A stretch of DNA of 64,000 nucleotides from contig JAWZDV010000022.1 in the NCBI GenBank assembly GCA_034142505.1, positions 62,001 through 126,000 of the forward strand, written 5' to 3'. The notes beneath the pieces were generated by a model, which ran no database searches, had not been told where the DNA came from, and saw only the letters and a list, made by a program, of their open reading frames with translations. Each line of letters begins with the position of its first letter. Position 1 is the stretch's first letter. This document shows, piece after piece, positions 50,803 through 58,927 of the stretch. The position numbers were made by a program, and so were the translations under genes. The stretch is from Hungatella_A sp034142505. GTDB taxonomy: Bacteria > Bacillota > Clostridia > Lachnospirales > Lachnospiraceae.

Positions 50803-52281
50803 ATGAAAGCAATCATGGTGATGTATGACTCTCTCAACCGCCACATGCTGTCCCCCTATGGCTGTGAATGGACGAAAACACCGAATTTCAAGCGGCTGGC
50901 AGAGCGGTGTATGACCTTTGACAAGTCCTATGTGGGAAGTCTTCCTTGTATGCCCGCCCGCCGGGAGATCCATACCGGACGGTATAATTTCCTGCACCGC
51001 AGCTGGGGACCGATGGAACCGTATGATGATTCCATGCCGGAACTTTTAAAGGAGCACGGAATTTACAGTCATTTGATCAGTGACCACTACCACTACTGGG
51101 AGGACGGCGGCTGCACTTACCATAACCGTTACAGCAGCTGGGAAAATGTGCGCGGCCAGGAGGGTGATCTCTGGAAAGCCTGCGTGGGAGACGTGGAAGC
51201 GCCGCCTTATCTAGGAAATTATAAAAAACAGGATATGGTCAACCGGGAATATATGGACCGGGAGGAGAAGATGGCCCAGTCCGTCACGTTCCAGGCCGGC
51301 GCAGAGTTTCTGGACCGGAACCACAATGCGGATTCCTGGTTCCTCCAGGTGGAGACCTTTGATCCACACGAACCGTTCTATGTACAGAATGAAGATTTGA
51401 TGGGATTTGAGCAGGGCTATGATGGACCTCATTTTGACTGGCCCGATTACCACCCGGTATTGGAGGAAGAGAAGCCCTATGTGCAGCATGTGCGAAACCA
51501 GTACGCGGCGCTGCTCCAGATGTGTGACCGGAACCTGGGTAAAATCCTGGACAAGATGGACGAGTACCATCTCTGGGAGGACACAATGCTGATTGTCAAT
51601 ACAGATCATGGATTTATGCTGGGAGAGCATGACTGGTGGGCGAAGAGTAATCAGATTAACTTCTTTGAAGAGATTGTCCATACGCCGCTGTTCATCTATG
51701 ATCCCAGAAGCAGGGCAGTAGGCCGCTGTGACTGTCTGGTTCAGACCATTGACTTGGCACCTACTCTGCTGGAATACTTCGGTGTCCCAATCCCAGGAAC
51801 GATGCAGGGTTATCCTTTAAGGAAAACGATTGAGGAGGGGACGCCTGTGCGGGAAACCTGCCTTTACGGAACCTGTGGTTCCCAGATATCCTGCACCAAC
51901 GGACGCCAGACCTATGTGCTGGCCCCGGCAAGTAAAACCAATGACCCACTTTATAATTATACCCTGATGCCTACCCATATGCGGTCCATGTTCCCGCCGG
52001 AAGAGTTACAGCAGCTGGAACTTGCCGGACCGTTTTCCTTCACCAAAGGATGCCGCCTTTTGAAAATCAGGAATGTGGAGAAGAGCAGTTACTTAAATGA
52101 ACTGGGGGAACATCCCTACGAGACGTTTCTGTTTGATCTGGAGAAAGACCCGGAGGAACATCAGCCAATCTCTGACCCGGAACTGGAGAAGTATTTCAGA
52201 AAAGAGATGGTGCGGCTGATGAAAGAGACGGACGCGCCGGCGGAGCAGTATGAGAGGATGGGGCTGGAGGGGATGATCTAA
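50803..52281 (+). CDS. cytoplasmic sulfatase (Cys-type), module C
   Basis: The 492-residue protein is a second formylglycine sulfatase, unrelated in detail to the one at 4339. The metal strand is MKAIMVMYDSLNRHMLSPYG (Asp9), the modification motif is SLPCMPARREIHTGRYN with Cys49 as the formylglycine residue, and the later metal motif is NTDHGFMLGEHDWWAKS. There is no signal peptide. The ATG at 50803 has GAGGT nine bases upstream; GTG 50794 would leave no space. Being last in a transport operon for complex saccharides, it should desulfate an imported sulfated saccharide such as a host mucin or glycosaminoglycan fragment (inference). Maturation requires an enzyme not seen here. Confidence 0.92.
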   Translation: MKAIMVMYDSLNRHMLSPYGCEWTKTPNFKRLAERCMTFDKSYVGSLPCMPARREIHTGRYNFLHRSWGPMEPYDDSMPELLKEHGIYSHLISDHYHYWEDGGCTYHNRYSSWENVRGQEGDLWKACVGDVEAPPYLGNYKKQDMVNREYMDREEKMAQSVTFQAGAEFLDRNHNADSWFLQVETFDPHEPFYVQNEDLMGFEQGYDGPHFDWPDYHPVLEEEKPYVQHVRNQYAALLQMCDRNLGKILDKMDEYHLWEDTMLIVNTDHGFMLGEHDWWAKSNQINFFEEIVHTPLFIYDPRSRAVGRCDCLVQTIDLAPTLLEYFGVPIPGTMQGYPLRKTIEEGTPVRETCLYGTCGSQISCTNGRQTYVLAPASKTNDPLYNYTLMPTHMRSMFPPEELQQLELAGPFSFTKGCRLLKIRNVEKSSYLNELGEHPYETFLFDLEKDPEEHQPISDPELEKYFRKEMVRLMKETDAPAEQYERMGLEGMI

Positions 52282-52349
52282 GAAGAGGTTAGAGTTAGAA
52301 GAAATTGTAAGGAAGACGTAAGCGATGCAGACACACTTATACGTAGCGG

Positions 52350-52411
52350 GTGAGGGGAATGGGGCTGGGGGAGGCGGACGCGTCCGCCTCCCCCAGCCCC
52401 ATTCCTCTCAC
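52350..52411. repeat. 62-bp near-perfect palindrome without spacer
   Basis: The 31 bases ending at 52380 are repeated as their reverse complement from 52381 with a single change (G-T wobble at 52355/52406). The centre is GGACGCGTCC, with no loop. The arms are GC-rich (GGGGCTGGGGGAGGCGG). It lies 68 bases behind the sulfatase gene. As RNA it would be a very stable hairpin, but no T-run follows. It could also be an assembly or fold-back artefact. The surrounding 52282-52509 holds no convincing gene. Confidence 0.85.
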
Positions 52412-52509
52412 GAACGAATGTACCTCACCCCTCGCGTCTTTCATCCTTCAACTCCCCATTTACCAAAAGCTCAGAAAGAACCGATACACTGGCGCTGTGG
52501 TCTTTATAT

Positions 52510-52860
52510 TTACTTTTCTTCCAATAGAAAGTCCGGAATATAGATCAGTTGAATTTCATCATAGGATTCAATAAAACTCCGATCCATGGATCATACAATT
52601 TTGGGGTAATTATCCGGTATGGCCTTCAGAGGCATCAGTTCCCATTGCCTTGTCTCTTCTCCGGCCATGGTTTCCGCGACCTGAATATAGATTTTTTTAC
52701 TTGGTTTTTCAGCAATAAAATCAACTTCCGCATCTTCTATTTTTCCTATGTAGATTCAATAATCACGTCGAAGAAGTTCCAAGAATACCACATTTTCCCA
52801 AATATGGCCTCTGTACTTTTCCAGAGTTTTTAAAAACTGTTTTCCTTTGATATCATAATA
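52510..52860 (-). pseudogene. decayed C-terminal fragment of an AAA/DUF4143 ATPase
   Basis: Reading the minus strand from 52860 gives YYDIKGKQFLKTLEKY, then RGHIWENVVFLELLRRDY, an in-frame stop, IYIGKIEDAEVDFIAEKPSK, VAETMAGEETRQWELMPLKA, IPDNYPKIV, a second stop, SMDRSFIESYDEIQLIYIPD and FLLEEK before a final stop at 52512-52510. This is the C-terminal DUF4143 part of the ATPase family often found next to restriction-like or toxin-type genes. About 25 residues normally found between KY and RGHI appear deleted. Two stops plus a deletion and no N-terminal ATPase part make it a clear pseudogene. An intact relative of the wider family is at 61602. 52861-52949 shows nothing recognisable. Confidence 0.85.
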
Positions 52861-52949
52861 TTCATATCATCATCTATTATCATAACCTATGATTATAGAT
52901 TCAATTCCATTCTCGTATAGTGGGGGGATGGAAAATGTGACGGGTGTAG

Positions 52950-52978
52950 TTGAAATCTCGGTGTAAATAGGTTACTAT
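52950..52978 (+). promoter_or_regulatory. promoter of leuB
   Basis: TTGAAA at 52950-52955 and TACTAT at 52973-52978, 17 bases apart. The transcript would have a leader of only about 35 bases, too short for a T-box or leucine attenuator. Confidence 0.65.
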
Positions 52979-53021
52979 TAAGAGAAATATAAAAATTTGC
53001 TGCCAAAGGGAGGGTATCCAG

Positions 53022-54104
53022 ATGGACTATAAAGTAGCTGTGATTCCGGGAGACGGGATCGGACCGGAGATTGTGCGGGAGGCAAAAAAGGTGCTGGACC
53101 GCGTGGGAGAGGTTTATGGACATACGTTTACATATACAGAGGTGCTGATGGGCGGAGCGTCCATCGATGTGCATGGGGTCCCGCTGACGGACGAAGCGCT
53201 GGAGACCGCCAGGAAGAGTGACGCGGTGCTTTTGGGGGCTGTGGGCGGCGATGTGGGGAATTCCAGATGGTACGACGTGGCGCCGAATTTGAGACCGGAG
53301 GCGGGGCTTTTGGCAATCCGCAAGGGGTTAAACTTATTTGCCAATATACGGCCGGCTTACCTTTATAAAGAGCTGGCGGAGGCCTGTCCGCTGAAAAAAG
53401 AGATTATCGGCGATGGCTTTGATATGGTGATTATGAGAGAATTGACCGGCGGCCTGTATTTTGGGGAACGGCACACGGAGGAAGTGGACGGCGTCATGAC
53501 GGCGGTGGACACCTTAACTTACAATGAGAATGAGATCCGCAGAATTGCCATCAAGGCTTTTGATATTGCTATGAAACGGAGAAAGAAAGTCATCAGTGTG
53601 GATAAGGCCAATGTCTTAGACTCCTCCAGACTCTGGAGAAAGGTTGTGGAAGAAGTGGCGGAGGATTACCCGGAGGTGGAACTTACCCACATGCTGGTGG
53701 ACAACTGCGCTATGCAGCTGGTGATGAATCCGGGACAGTTTGACGTGGTGTTGACGGAGAATATGTTCGGGGATATCTTGTCGGATGAAGCCAGCATGAT
53801 CACCGGTTCCATCGGGATGCTGTCTTCCGCAAGCTTAAATGAGACAAAATTCGGCATGTATGAGCCGAGCCATGGTTCCGCGCCGGACATTGCTGGGAAG
53901 GATATCGCCAACCCGATTGCCACTATTTTGTCGGCAGCCATGATGCTGCGCTACTCCTTCGATCTTGACAAGGAGGCGGATGCCATGGAAATAGCTGTGC
54001 AGAAAGTGCTGACAGAAGGATTCCGCACATCGGATATCTGGTCGGAGGGATGTGAGAAGATCGGTACCACGAAGATGGGAGACTTAATTGCAGCCAGAAT
54101 TTAG
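53022..54104 (+). CDS. leuB: 3-isopropylmalate dehydrogenase
   Basis: LeuB oxidises and decarboxylates 3-isopropylmalate in leucine synthesis. The 360-residue protein has the family features in order: VIPGDGIGPEIVREAKKVLD, the substrate loop LLAIRKGLNLFANIRPA, VIMRELTGGLYFGERH, the catalytic Lys/Asp region VDKANVLDSSRLWRKVVEEV, VLTENMFGDILSDEASMI and the NAD-binding EPSHGSAPDIAGKDIANPIA. It starts behind AGGGAGG. leuA, leuC and leuD are not in the window. It is followed by ilvD and ilvB in the same direction, an arrangement usual in Clostridia. Confidence 0.97.
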   Translation: MDYKVAVIPGDGIGPEIVREAKKVLDRVGEVYGHTFTYTEVLMGGASIDVHGVPLTDEALETARKSDAVLLGAVGGDVGNSRWYDVAPNLRPEAGLLAIRKGLNLFANIRPAYLYKELAEACPLKKEIIGDGFDMVIMRELTGGLYFGERHTEEVDGVMTAVDTLTYNENEIRRIAIKAFDIAMKRRKKVISVDKANVLDSSRLWRKVVEEVAEDYPEVELTHMLVDNCAMQLVMNPGQFDVVLTENMFGDILSDEASMITGSIGMLSSASLNETKFGMYEPSHGSAPDIAGKDIANPIATILSAAMMLRYSFDLDKEADAMEIAVQKVLTEGFRTSDIWSEGCEKIGTTKMGDLIAARI

Positions 54105-54144
54105 GAAGCAGTTTGTTGTAAATTTTATAAAAAATGTCGAAAAT

Positions 54145-54187
54145 TCGCTAAAACCGATTGACAGATAGTGCTTTAGCGAGATAAAGT
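54145..54187 (+). promoter_or_regulatory. promoter with overlapping inverted repeat upstream of ilvD
   Basis: TTGACA at 54158-54163 and TAAAGT at 54182-54187 (18 bases apart) form a second promoter inside the leuB-ilvD gap. The perfect inverted repeat TCGCTAAA (54145-54152)/TTTAGCGA (54172-54179) flanks and covers the -35, as expected of an operator. A further hairpin with arms TCCCCCG and CGGGGGA lies at about 54207-54234, close to the ilvD ribosome binding site. Confidence 0.6.
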
Positions 54188-54262
54188 AGTAAAAAGCAGA
54201 AATATTCCCCCGCGTATTCCATATGCCGGGGGGATTCATCATAAAATCAGGAGGGGATTACC

Positions 54263-55927
54263 ATGAAGAGTGATGCAGTGAAAACAGGAATGCAGCAGGC
54301 GCCTCACCGCTCTCTGTTCAATGCTCTTGGCATGACAGAGGAGGAGATGAGAAAGCCGATGGTCGGCATCGTCAGTTCTTACAATGAGATTGTTCCGGGC
54401 CACATGAACCTGGATAAGATAGTGGAAGCCGTCAAGCTTGGCGTGGCCATGGCAGGCGGAACTCCGGTTGTGTTCCCCGCCATCGCGGTTTGTGACGGGA
54501 TTGCCATGGGGCATATCGGTATGAAATACTCTCTGGTGACCAGGGATTTGATTGCGGATTCCACCGAGTGTATGGCGCTGGCCCATCAGTTTGATGCGCT
54601 GGTGATGGTACCAAACTGTGATAAAAATGTGCCGGGTCTTTTGATGGCGGCGGCGCGTATTAATATTCCCACTGTGTTCGTCAGTGGCGGACCAATGCTG
54701 GCGGGACGTGTACAGGGCCACAAGACCAGCTTATCCAGTATGTTTGAGGCGGTTGGCTCCTATGCGGCGGGCACCATGAGTGAGGAAGAGGTCTACGAGT
54801 ATGAGTGCAAGGCCTGTCCGACCTGCGGTTCCTGTTCCGGCATGTACACAGCCAACAGCATGAACTGTCTGACCGAGGTGCTTGGCATGGGACTTCGTGG
54901 AAATGGAACGATTCCGGCCGTTTATTCCGAGAGAATCAAGCTGGCAAAGCACGCCGGCATGGCAGTGATGGAGATGTATGAGAAGAATATTCGTCCCCGG
55001 GATATTATGACAAAGGAAGCGTTTATGAATGCGCTGACCATGGATATGGTGCTGGGCTGCAGTACCAACAGTATGCTGCATTTGCCGGCCATCGCCCATG
55101 AGGCGGGAGTGGAGTTAAATGTGGACATCGCCAACGAGATCAGCTCCAGAACACCGAACCTCTGCCATCTGGCGCCGGCTGGCCCTACTTATATGGAAGA
55201 TTTGAATGAAGCCGGCGGTATTTACGCCGTGATGAATGAGGTCAGCAAGCTGGGCGCGCTGAATCTTGACTGTATGACGGTTACCGGGAAAACGGTGGGC
55301 GAGAATATCAAGGGCTGCGTCAACAAGAACCCGGAGGTGATCCGTCCGGTAGAGAATCCTTACAGCAGTACCGGCGGCATTGCCGTGCTGAAGGGGAATT
55401 TAGCGCCAGATTCCTGCGTGGTGAAGCGGTCGGCAGTGGTGCCGGAGATGCTTGTCCATGAGGGACCGGCCAGAGTCTTTGACTGTGAGGAGGATGCCAT
55501 TGAAGCCATCAAGGGCGGAAAGATCGTGGAGGGCGACGTGGTCGTCATCCGTTATGAGGGACCAAAAGGCGGTCCTGGTATGAGAGAGATGCTGAATCCG
55601 ACATCGGCCATTGCCGGCATGGGACTGGGGTCCAGTGTGGCGCTGATCACGGATGGCCGGTTCAGCGGTGCATCCAGAGGAGCTTCCATCGGCCATGTGG
55701 CGCCGGAAGCGGCAGTGGGAGGACCTATCGCCCTGGTGAAGGAAGGGGACCCGATTGCGATTGACATTAATGCGAACACCATCACATTAAAGGTATCGGA
55801 TGAGGAACTGGCAGCCAGGAAGGCCGAGTGGAAGCCGAGAACACCGCAGGTGACAACCGGTTATCTGGCCCGCTATGCATCGTTAGTGACCTCAGCCAAC
55901 CGTGGCGCGGTTTTGGAAGTGAAGTGA
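54263..55927 (+). CDS. ilvD: dihydroxy-acid dehydratase
   Basis: IlvD converts 2,3-dihydroxy acids to 2-oxo acids in isoleucine and valine synthesis and needs an iron-sulfur cluster. The 554-residue protein shows NALGMTEEEMRKPMVGIVSS, the cluster cysteines in MVPNCDKNVPG and ACPTCGSCSGMYTANSMNC, GLGSSVALITDGRFSGASRG and IGHVAPEAAVGGPIALVKEG. It starts at 54263 behind GGAGGGG. It ends 19 bases before ilvB. The promoter with inverted repeat upstream suggests control independent of leuB. Confidence 0.97.
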   Translation: MKSDAVKTGMQQAPHRSLFNALGMTEEEMRKPMVGIVSSYNEIVPGHMNLDKIVEAVKLGVAMAGGTPVVFPAIAVCDGIAMGHIGMKYSLVTRDLIADSTECMALAHQFDALVMVPNCDKNVPGLLMAAARINIPTVFVSGGPMLAGRVQGHKTSLSSMFEAVGSYAAGTMSEEEVYEYECKACPTCGSCSGMYTANSMNCLTEVLGMGLRGNGTIPAVYSERIKLAKHAGMAVMEMYEKNIRPRDIMTKEAFMNALTMDMVLGCSTNSMLHLPAIAHEAGVELNVDIANEISSRTPNLCHLAPAGPTYMEDLNEAGGIYAVMNEVSKLGALNLDCMTVTGKTVGENIKGCVNKNPEVIRPVENPYSSTGGIAVLKGNLAPDSCVVKRSAVVPEMLVHEGPARVFDCEEDAIEAIKGGKIVEGDVVVIRYEGPKGGPGMREMLNPTSAIAGMGLGSSVALITDGRFSGASRGASIGHVAPEAAVGGPIALVKEGDPIAIDINANTITLKVSDEELAARKAEWKPRTPQVTTGYLARYASLVTSANRGAVLEVK

Positions 55928-55946
55928 GAAGATAAGGAGAATATAG

Positions 55947-57626
55947 ATGAAGACAATCACAGGAGCAGAAATCGTGATCGAGTGCTTGAAAGAGCAGGGC
56001 GTTGACACCGTGTTTGGTTATCCGGGCGGAACGATCCTGAATATCTATGACGCACTCTATAAACATCAGGATGAGATAACTCACATTCTGACCTCCCATG
56101 AGCAGGGAGCGGCTCATGCGGCGGATGGGTATGCCAGAGCCACCGGCAAGGTGGGAGTTTGTATGGCGACTTCAGGCCCCGGGGCAACCAATCTGGTTAC
56201 CGGCATTGCCACGGCTTATATGGATTCCGTGCCTATGGTGGCCATTACCTGCAATGTGGCGGTGAGCATGCTTGGAAAGGACAGTTTCCAGGAGGTTGAT
56301 ATCACCGGTGTGACGATGCCGATCACCAAATACAATTTTATTGTGAAGGATATCAGCCGGCTGGCATATGTGCTGAGACGGGCATTTACCATCGCCCAGT
56401 CGGGACGGCCGGGACCGGTTCTGGTGGATATCACCAAGGACGTGACGGCCAATACATACGATTATGAGTACGAGGCTCCGGAGCCGGTCATGCCTCAGAC
56501 GGACACGATTACCGAGGAGGATATGGAGGCGGCGCTGGCATTGATCCGCAAGGCCAGGAAACCTTTTATCTTCGTGGGAGGCGGCGCGGTGATTGCCGAC
56601 GCGGCTGACGAGGTGAGAGCATTTGCACATAAGATTCAGGCGCCGGTGGCTGACAGCCTCATGGGAAAGGGAGCGTTTGACGGGACGGATGAACTGTATA
56701 CCGGAATGGTCGGGATGCACGGGACGAAGACCTCCAACTTTGGATTTACGGAGTGCGACTTACTGATCGTGGTGGGAGCCAGGTTCAGCGACCGTGTGAC
56801 GGGCAATGCCTCCAAATTTGCGAAAAATGCGAAGATACTCCAACTGGATGTGGACCCGGCGGAGATTAACAAGAATATCAGAACCACGGCCAGCGTGGTG
56901 GGGGATGTGAAGGTGATTCTGCGGAAGTTAAACGCCAGACTGGACCCCATCAACCACGATGAGTGGATTGCCCATATTGAGCGGATGAAGGATATGTATC
57001 CGCTGCGGTATGACAAGAACGCGCTGACAGGGCCGGGGATTATTGAGACGATCTATGAGCTGACACAGGGGGACGCCATCATTACCACTGAGGTGGGGCA
57101 GCATCAGATGTGGGCGGCCCAGTTCTACAAGTATAAAGCACCGAGGACATTTTTGACCTCCGGCGGCCTTGGAACTATGGGTTACGGCTTGGGAGCTTCC
57201 ATCGGGGCGAAGATGGGCTGTAAGGATAAAAAGGTGTTTAATATTGCCGGCGACGGCTGTTTCCGTATGAACATGAATGAGATCGCCACGGCGACCCGGT
57301 ACAACATTCCCATCATCCAGGTGGTGGTGAACAACCATGTACTCGGCATGGTTCGGCAGTGGCAGACTCTGTTCTACGGGAAACGTTACTCTCATACAGT
57401 ATTAAATGACAAGGTGGATTTCGTGAAACTGGCGGAAGCCATGGGGGCGAAAGCTTATCTGGTCACCAGGAAAGAGGACTTGAAACCGGTGCTGGAAGAA
57501 GCCATGGGACTGGATATCCCGGTGGTGATCGAGTGCCAGATTCAGTGCGATGACAAGGTATTCCCGATGGTATCTCCGGGAGCGCCGATTCAGGATGTAT
57601 TTGATGATACGGATTTGAAGATATAA
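55947..57626 (+). CDS. ilvB: acetolactate synthase large subunit
   Basis: IlvB condenses pyruvate with pyruvate or 2-oxobutyrate, the first common step in branched-chain amino acid synthesis. The 559-residue protein has the thiamine diphosphate enzyme order: FGYPGGTILNIYDALYKH, the catalytic Glu in TSHEQGAAHAADGYAR, GRPGPVLVDITKDV, and the cofactor motif GDGCFRMNMNEIATATRYNI followed by VVVNNHVLGMVRQWQ. It has AAGGAG before the start. No small regulatory subunit gene (ilvN) follows; the 151-bp repeat begins two bases after its stop. Confidence 0.96.
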   Translation: MKTITGAEIVIECLKEQGVDTVFGYPGGTILNIYDALYKHQDEITHILTSHEQGAAHAADGYARATGKVGVCMATSGPGATNLVTGIATAYMDSVPMVAITCNVAVSMLGKDSFQEVDITGVTMPITKYNFIVKDISRLAYVLRRAFTIAQSGRPGPVLVDITKDVTANTYDYEYEAPEPVMPQTDTITEEDMEAALALIRKARKPFIFVGGGAVIADAADEVRAFAHKIQAPVADSLMGKGAFDGTDELYTGMVGMHGTKTSNFGFTECDLLIVVGARFSDRVTGNASKFAKNAKILQLDVDPAEINKNIRTTASVVGDVKVILRKLNARLDPINHDEWIAHIERMKDMYPLRYDKNALTGPGIIETIYELTQGDAIITTEVGQHQMWAAQFYKYKAPRTFLTSGGLGTMGYGLGASIGAKMGCKDKKVFNIAGDGCFRMNMNEIATATRYNIPIIQVVVNNHVLGMVRQWQTLFYGKRYSHTVLNDKVDFVKLAEAMGAKAYLVTRKEDLKPVLEEAMGLDIPVVIECQIQCDDKVFPMVSPGAPIQDVFDDTDLKI

Positions 57627-57627
57627 T

Positions 57628-57778
57628 GTAACAGTTCAGACGGCGGGAAAATTGGCGCGGAAAGGTGCGTCAAGCTTGCTTGTAAGCGCATTTTCGGGAC
57701 AATTTTTACATCGGATGGATATCCGATGCTTCTTGACCGGCTTTTTCGGTCAAGAAGATGAGCTGTCTGAACTGTTAC
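57628..57778 (-). repeat. 151-bp structured repeat with terminal inverted repeats, copy 2
   Basis: Same element as at 7202-7352, same length, opposite orientation. The left end GTAACAGTTCAGACGGCG is identical to the first copy's end; the right end has two changes. The CTTCTTGACCG/CGGTCAAGAAG hairpin is perfectly paired here, and the CATCGGAT/ATCCGATG hairpin is kept. The enclosed long stem is retained in a slightly shifted register. It begins two bases after the ilvB stop and ends 63 bases before serC, so it forms the 3' end of the ilvB message and may separate it from serC. Confidence 0.9.
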
Positions 57779-57841
57779 GATAAATTCGTTATTCACCAGA
57801 TAAAGTTAAAAAATATCATTTTGGGAAAGAGAGGAAAGGTT

Positions 57842-58927
57842 ATGAGTAGAGTGTATAATTTCTCAGCAGGTCCGGCCGTACTGCCGGAAGAGGTGCTGAA
57901 GGAAGCTGCAGACGAGATGCTGGATTACAGAGGCACCGGGATGTCGGTGATGGAGATGTCACACCGGTCAAAAGCTTTTGAGACGATTATTAACGAAGCG
58001 GAAGCGGACTTAAGAGACCTGATGGGAATACCGGACAACTACAAGGTGCTTTTCCTTCAGGGCGGTGCGTCACAGCAGTTCGCCATGATTCCCATGAATT
58101 TGATGAAGAATAAGGTGGCGGATTATATTATTACCGGCCAGTGGGCAAAGAAGGCTTACCAAGAGGCGAAGCTGTATGGCAAGGCCAACGCCATCGCTTC
58201 CAGTGCGGATCAGACGTTCAGCTATATCCCGGACTGCTCGGATCTGCCGATATCCGAGGATGCGGATTATGTTTATATCTGCGAGAACAATACCATTTAT
58301 GGCACCAAGTTTAAAGAACTTCCAAACACCAAGGGGAAAACGCTGGTGGCGGATGTGTCCTCCTGCTTTTTGTCGGAGCCGGTGGATGTGACGAAATACG
58401 GCATTATCTACGGCGGTGTTCAGAAGAATGTGGGACCGGCAGGTGTTGTGATTGTGATTATCCGGGAGGATTTGATCACGGAGGATGTATTGGAGGGAAC
58501 TCCTACTATGCTGCGTTACAAGACCCATGCCGACAACAAGTCTCTGTATAACACGCCGCCTGCTTACGGTATTTACATCTGCGGAAAGGTGTTCAAGTGG
58601 CTGAAAAACAGGGGCGGCTTGGCGGCAATGAAGGAATATAATGAGAAGAAGGCCGCGATTCTCTATGATTTCCTGGATTCCAGCGAGATGTTCAAGGGAA
58701 CCGTGGTGAAGAAGGACCGGTCTCTCATGAATGTTCCGTTTGTGACAGGCAATGAGGAACTGGACGCCCTGTTTGTCAAAGAGGCAAAGGCGGCAGGTCT
58801 TGAGAATTTGAAGGGACATAGAACCGTTGGCGGAATGCGGGCCAGCATTTACAATGCAATGCCGATGGAGGGCGTGGAGAAGCTGGCTGCATTCATGAAA
58901 GAGTTTGAGGAGGCGCATAAAGCATGA
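57842..58927 (+). CDS. serC: phosphoserine aminotransferase
   Basis: SerC makes 3-phosphoserine from 3-phosphohydroxypyruvate with glutamate. The 361-residue protein begins RVYNFSAGPAVLPEEVLKEA and shows the family motifs MSVMEMSHRSKAF, FLQGGASQQFAMIPMNL, the segment VADVSSCFLSEPVDV, the PLP lysine in YGGVQKNVGPAG and the C-terminal HRTVGGMRASIYNAMP. It is a class V PLP enzyme. The start at 57842 was chosen for family agreement; the open frame extends upstream into the repeat. Its last four bases overlap serA. Confidence 0.97.
   Translation: MSRVYNFSAGPAVLPEEVLKEAADEMLDYRGTGMSVMEMSHRSKAFETIINEAEADLRDLMGIPDNYKVLFLQGGASQQFAMIPMNLMKNKVADYIITGQWAKKAYQEAKLYGKANAIASSADQTFSYIPDCSDLPISEDADYVYICENNTIYGTKFKELPNTKGKTLVADVSSCFLSEPVDVTKYGIIYGGVQKNVGPAGVVIVIIREDLITEDVLEGTPTMLRYKTHADNKSLYNTPPAYGIYICGKVFKWLKNRGGLAAMKEYNEKKAAILYDFLDSSEMFKGTVVKKDRSLMNVPFVTGNEELDALFVKEAKAAGLENLKGHRTVGGMRASIYNAMPMEGVEKLAAFMKEFEEAHKA

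Noticed and set aside
52325..52833. Plus-strand open frames of 72-94 codons
   Set aside because: The first ones read through the palindrome, and the last lies antisense to the DUF4143 pseudogene. Codon use and composition are not gene-like, and no family is recognisable.
52861..53021. T-box or leucine attenuator in front of leuB
   Set aside because: A good promoter at 52950-52978 leaves a leader of about 35 bases; no specifier stem, T-box sequence or leucine-rich leader peptide is visible.
57590..57796. 68-codon minus-strand open frame behind ilvB
   Set aside because: Same by-product of the 151-bp repeat in its second copy; no ribosome binding site and overlap with ilvB.
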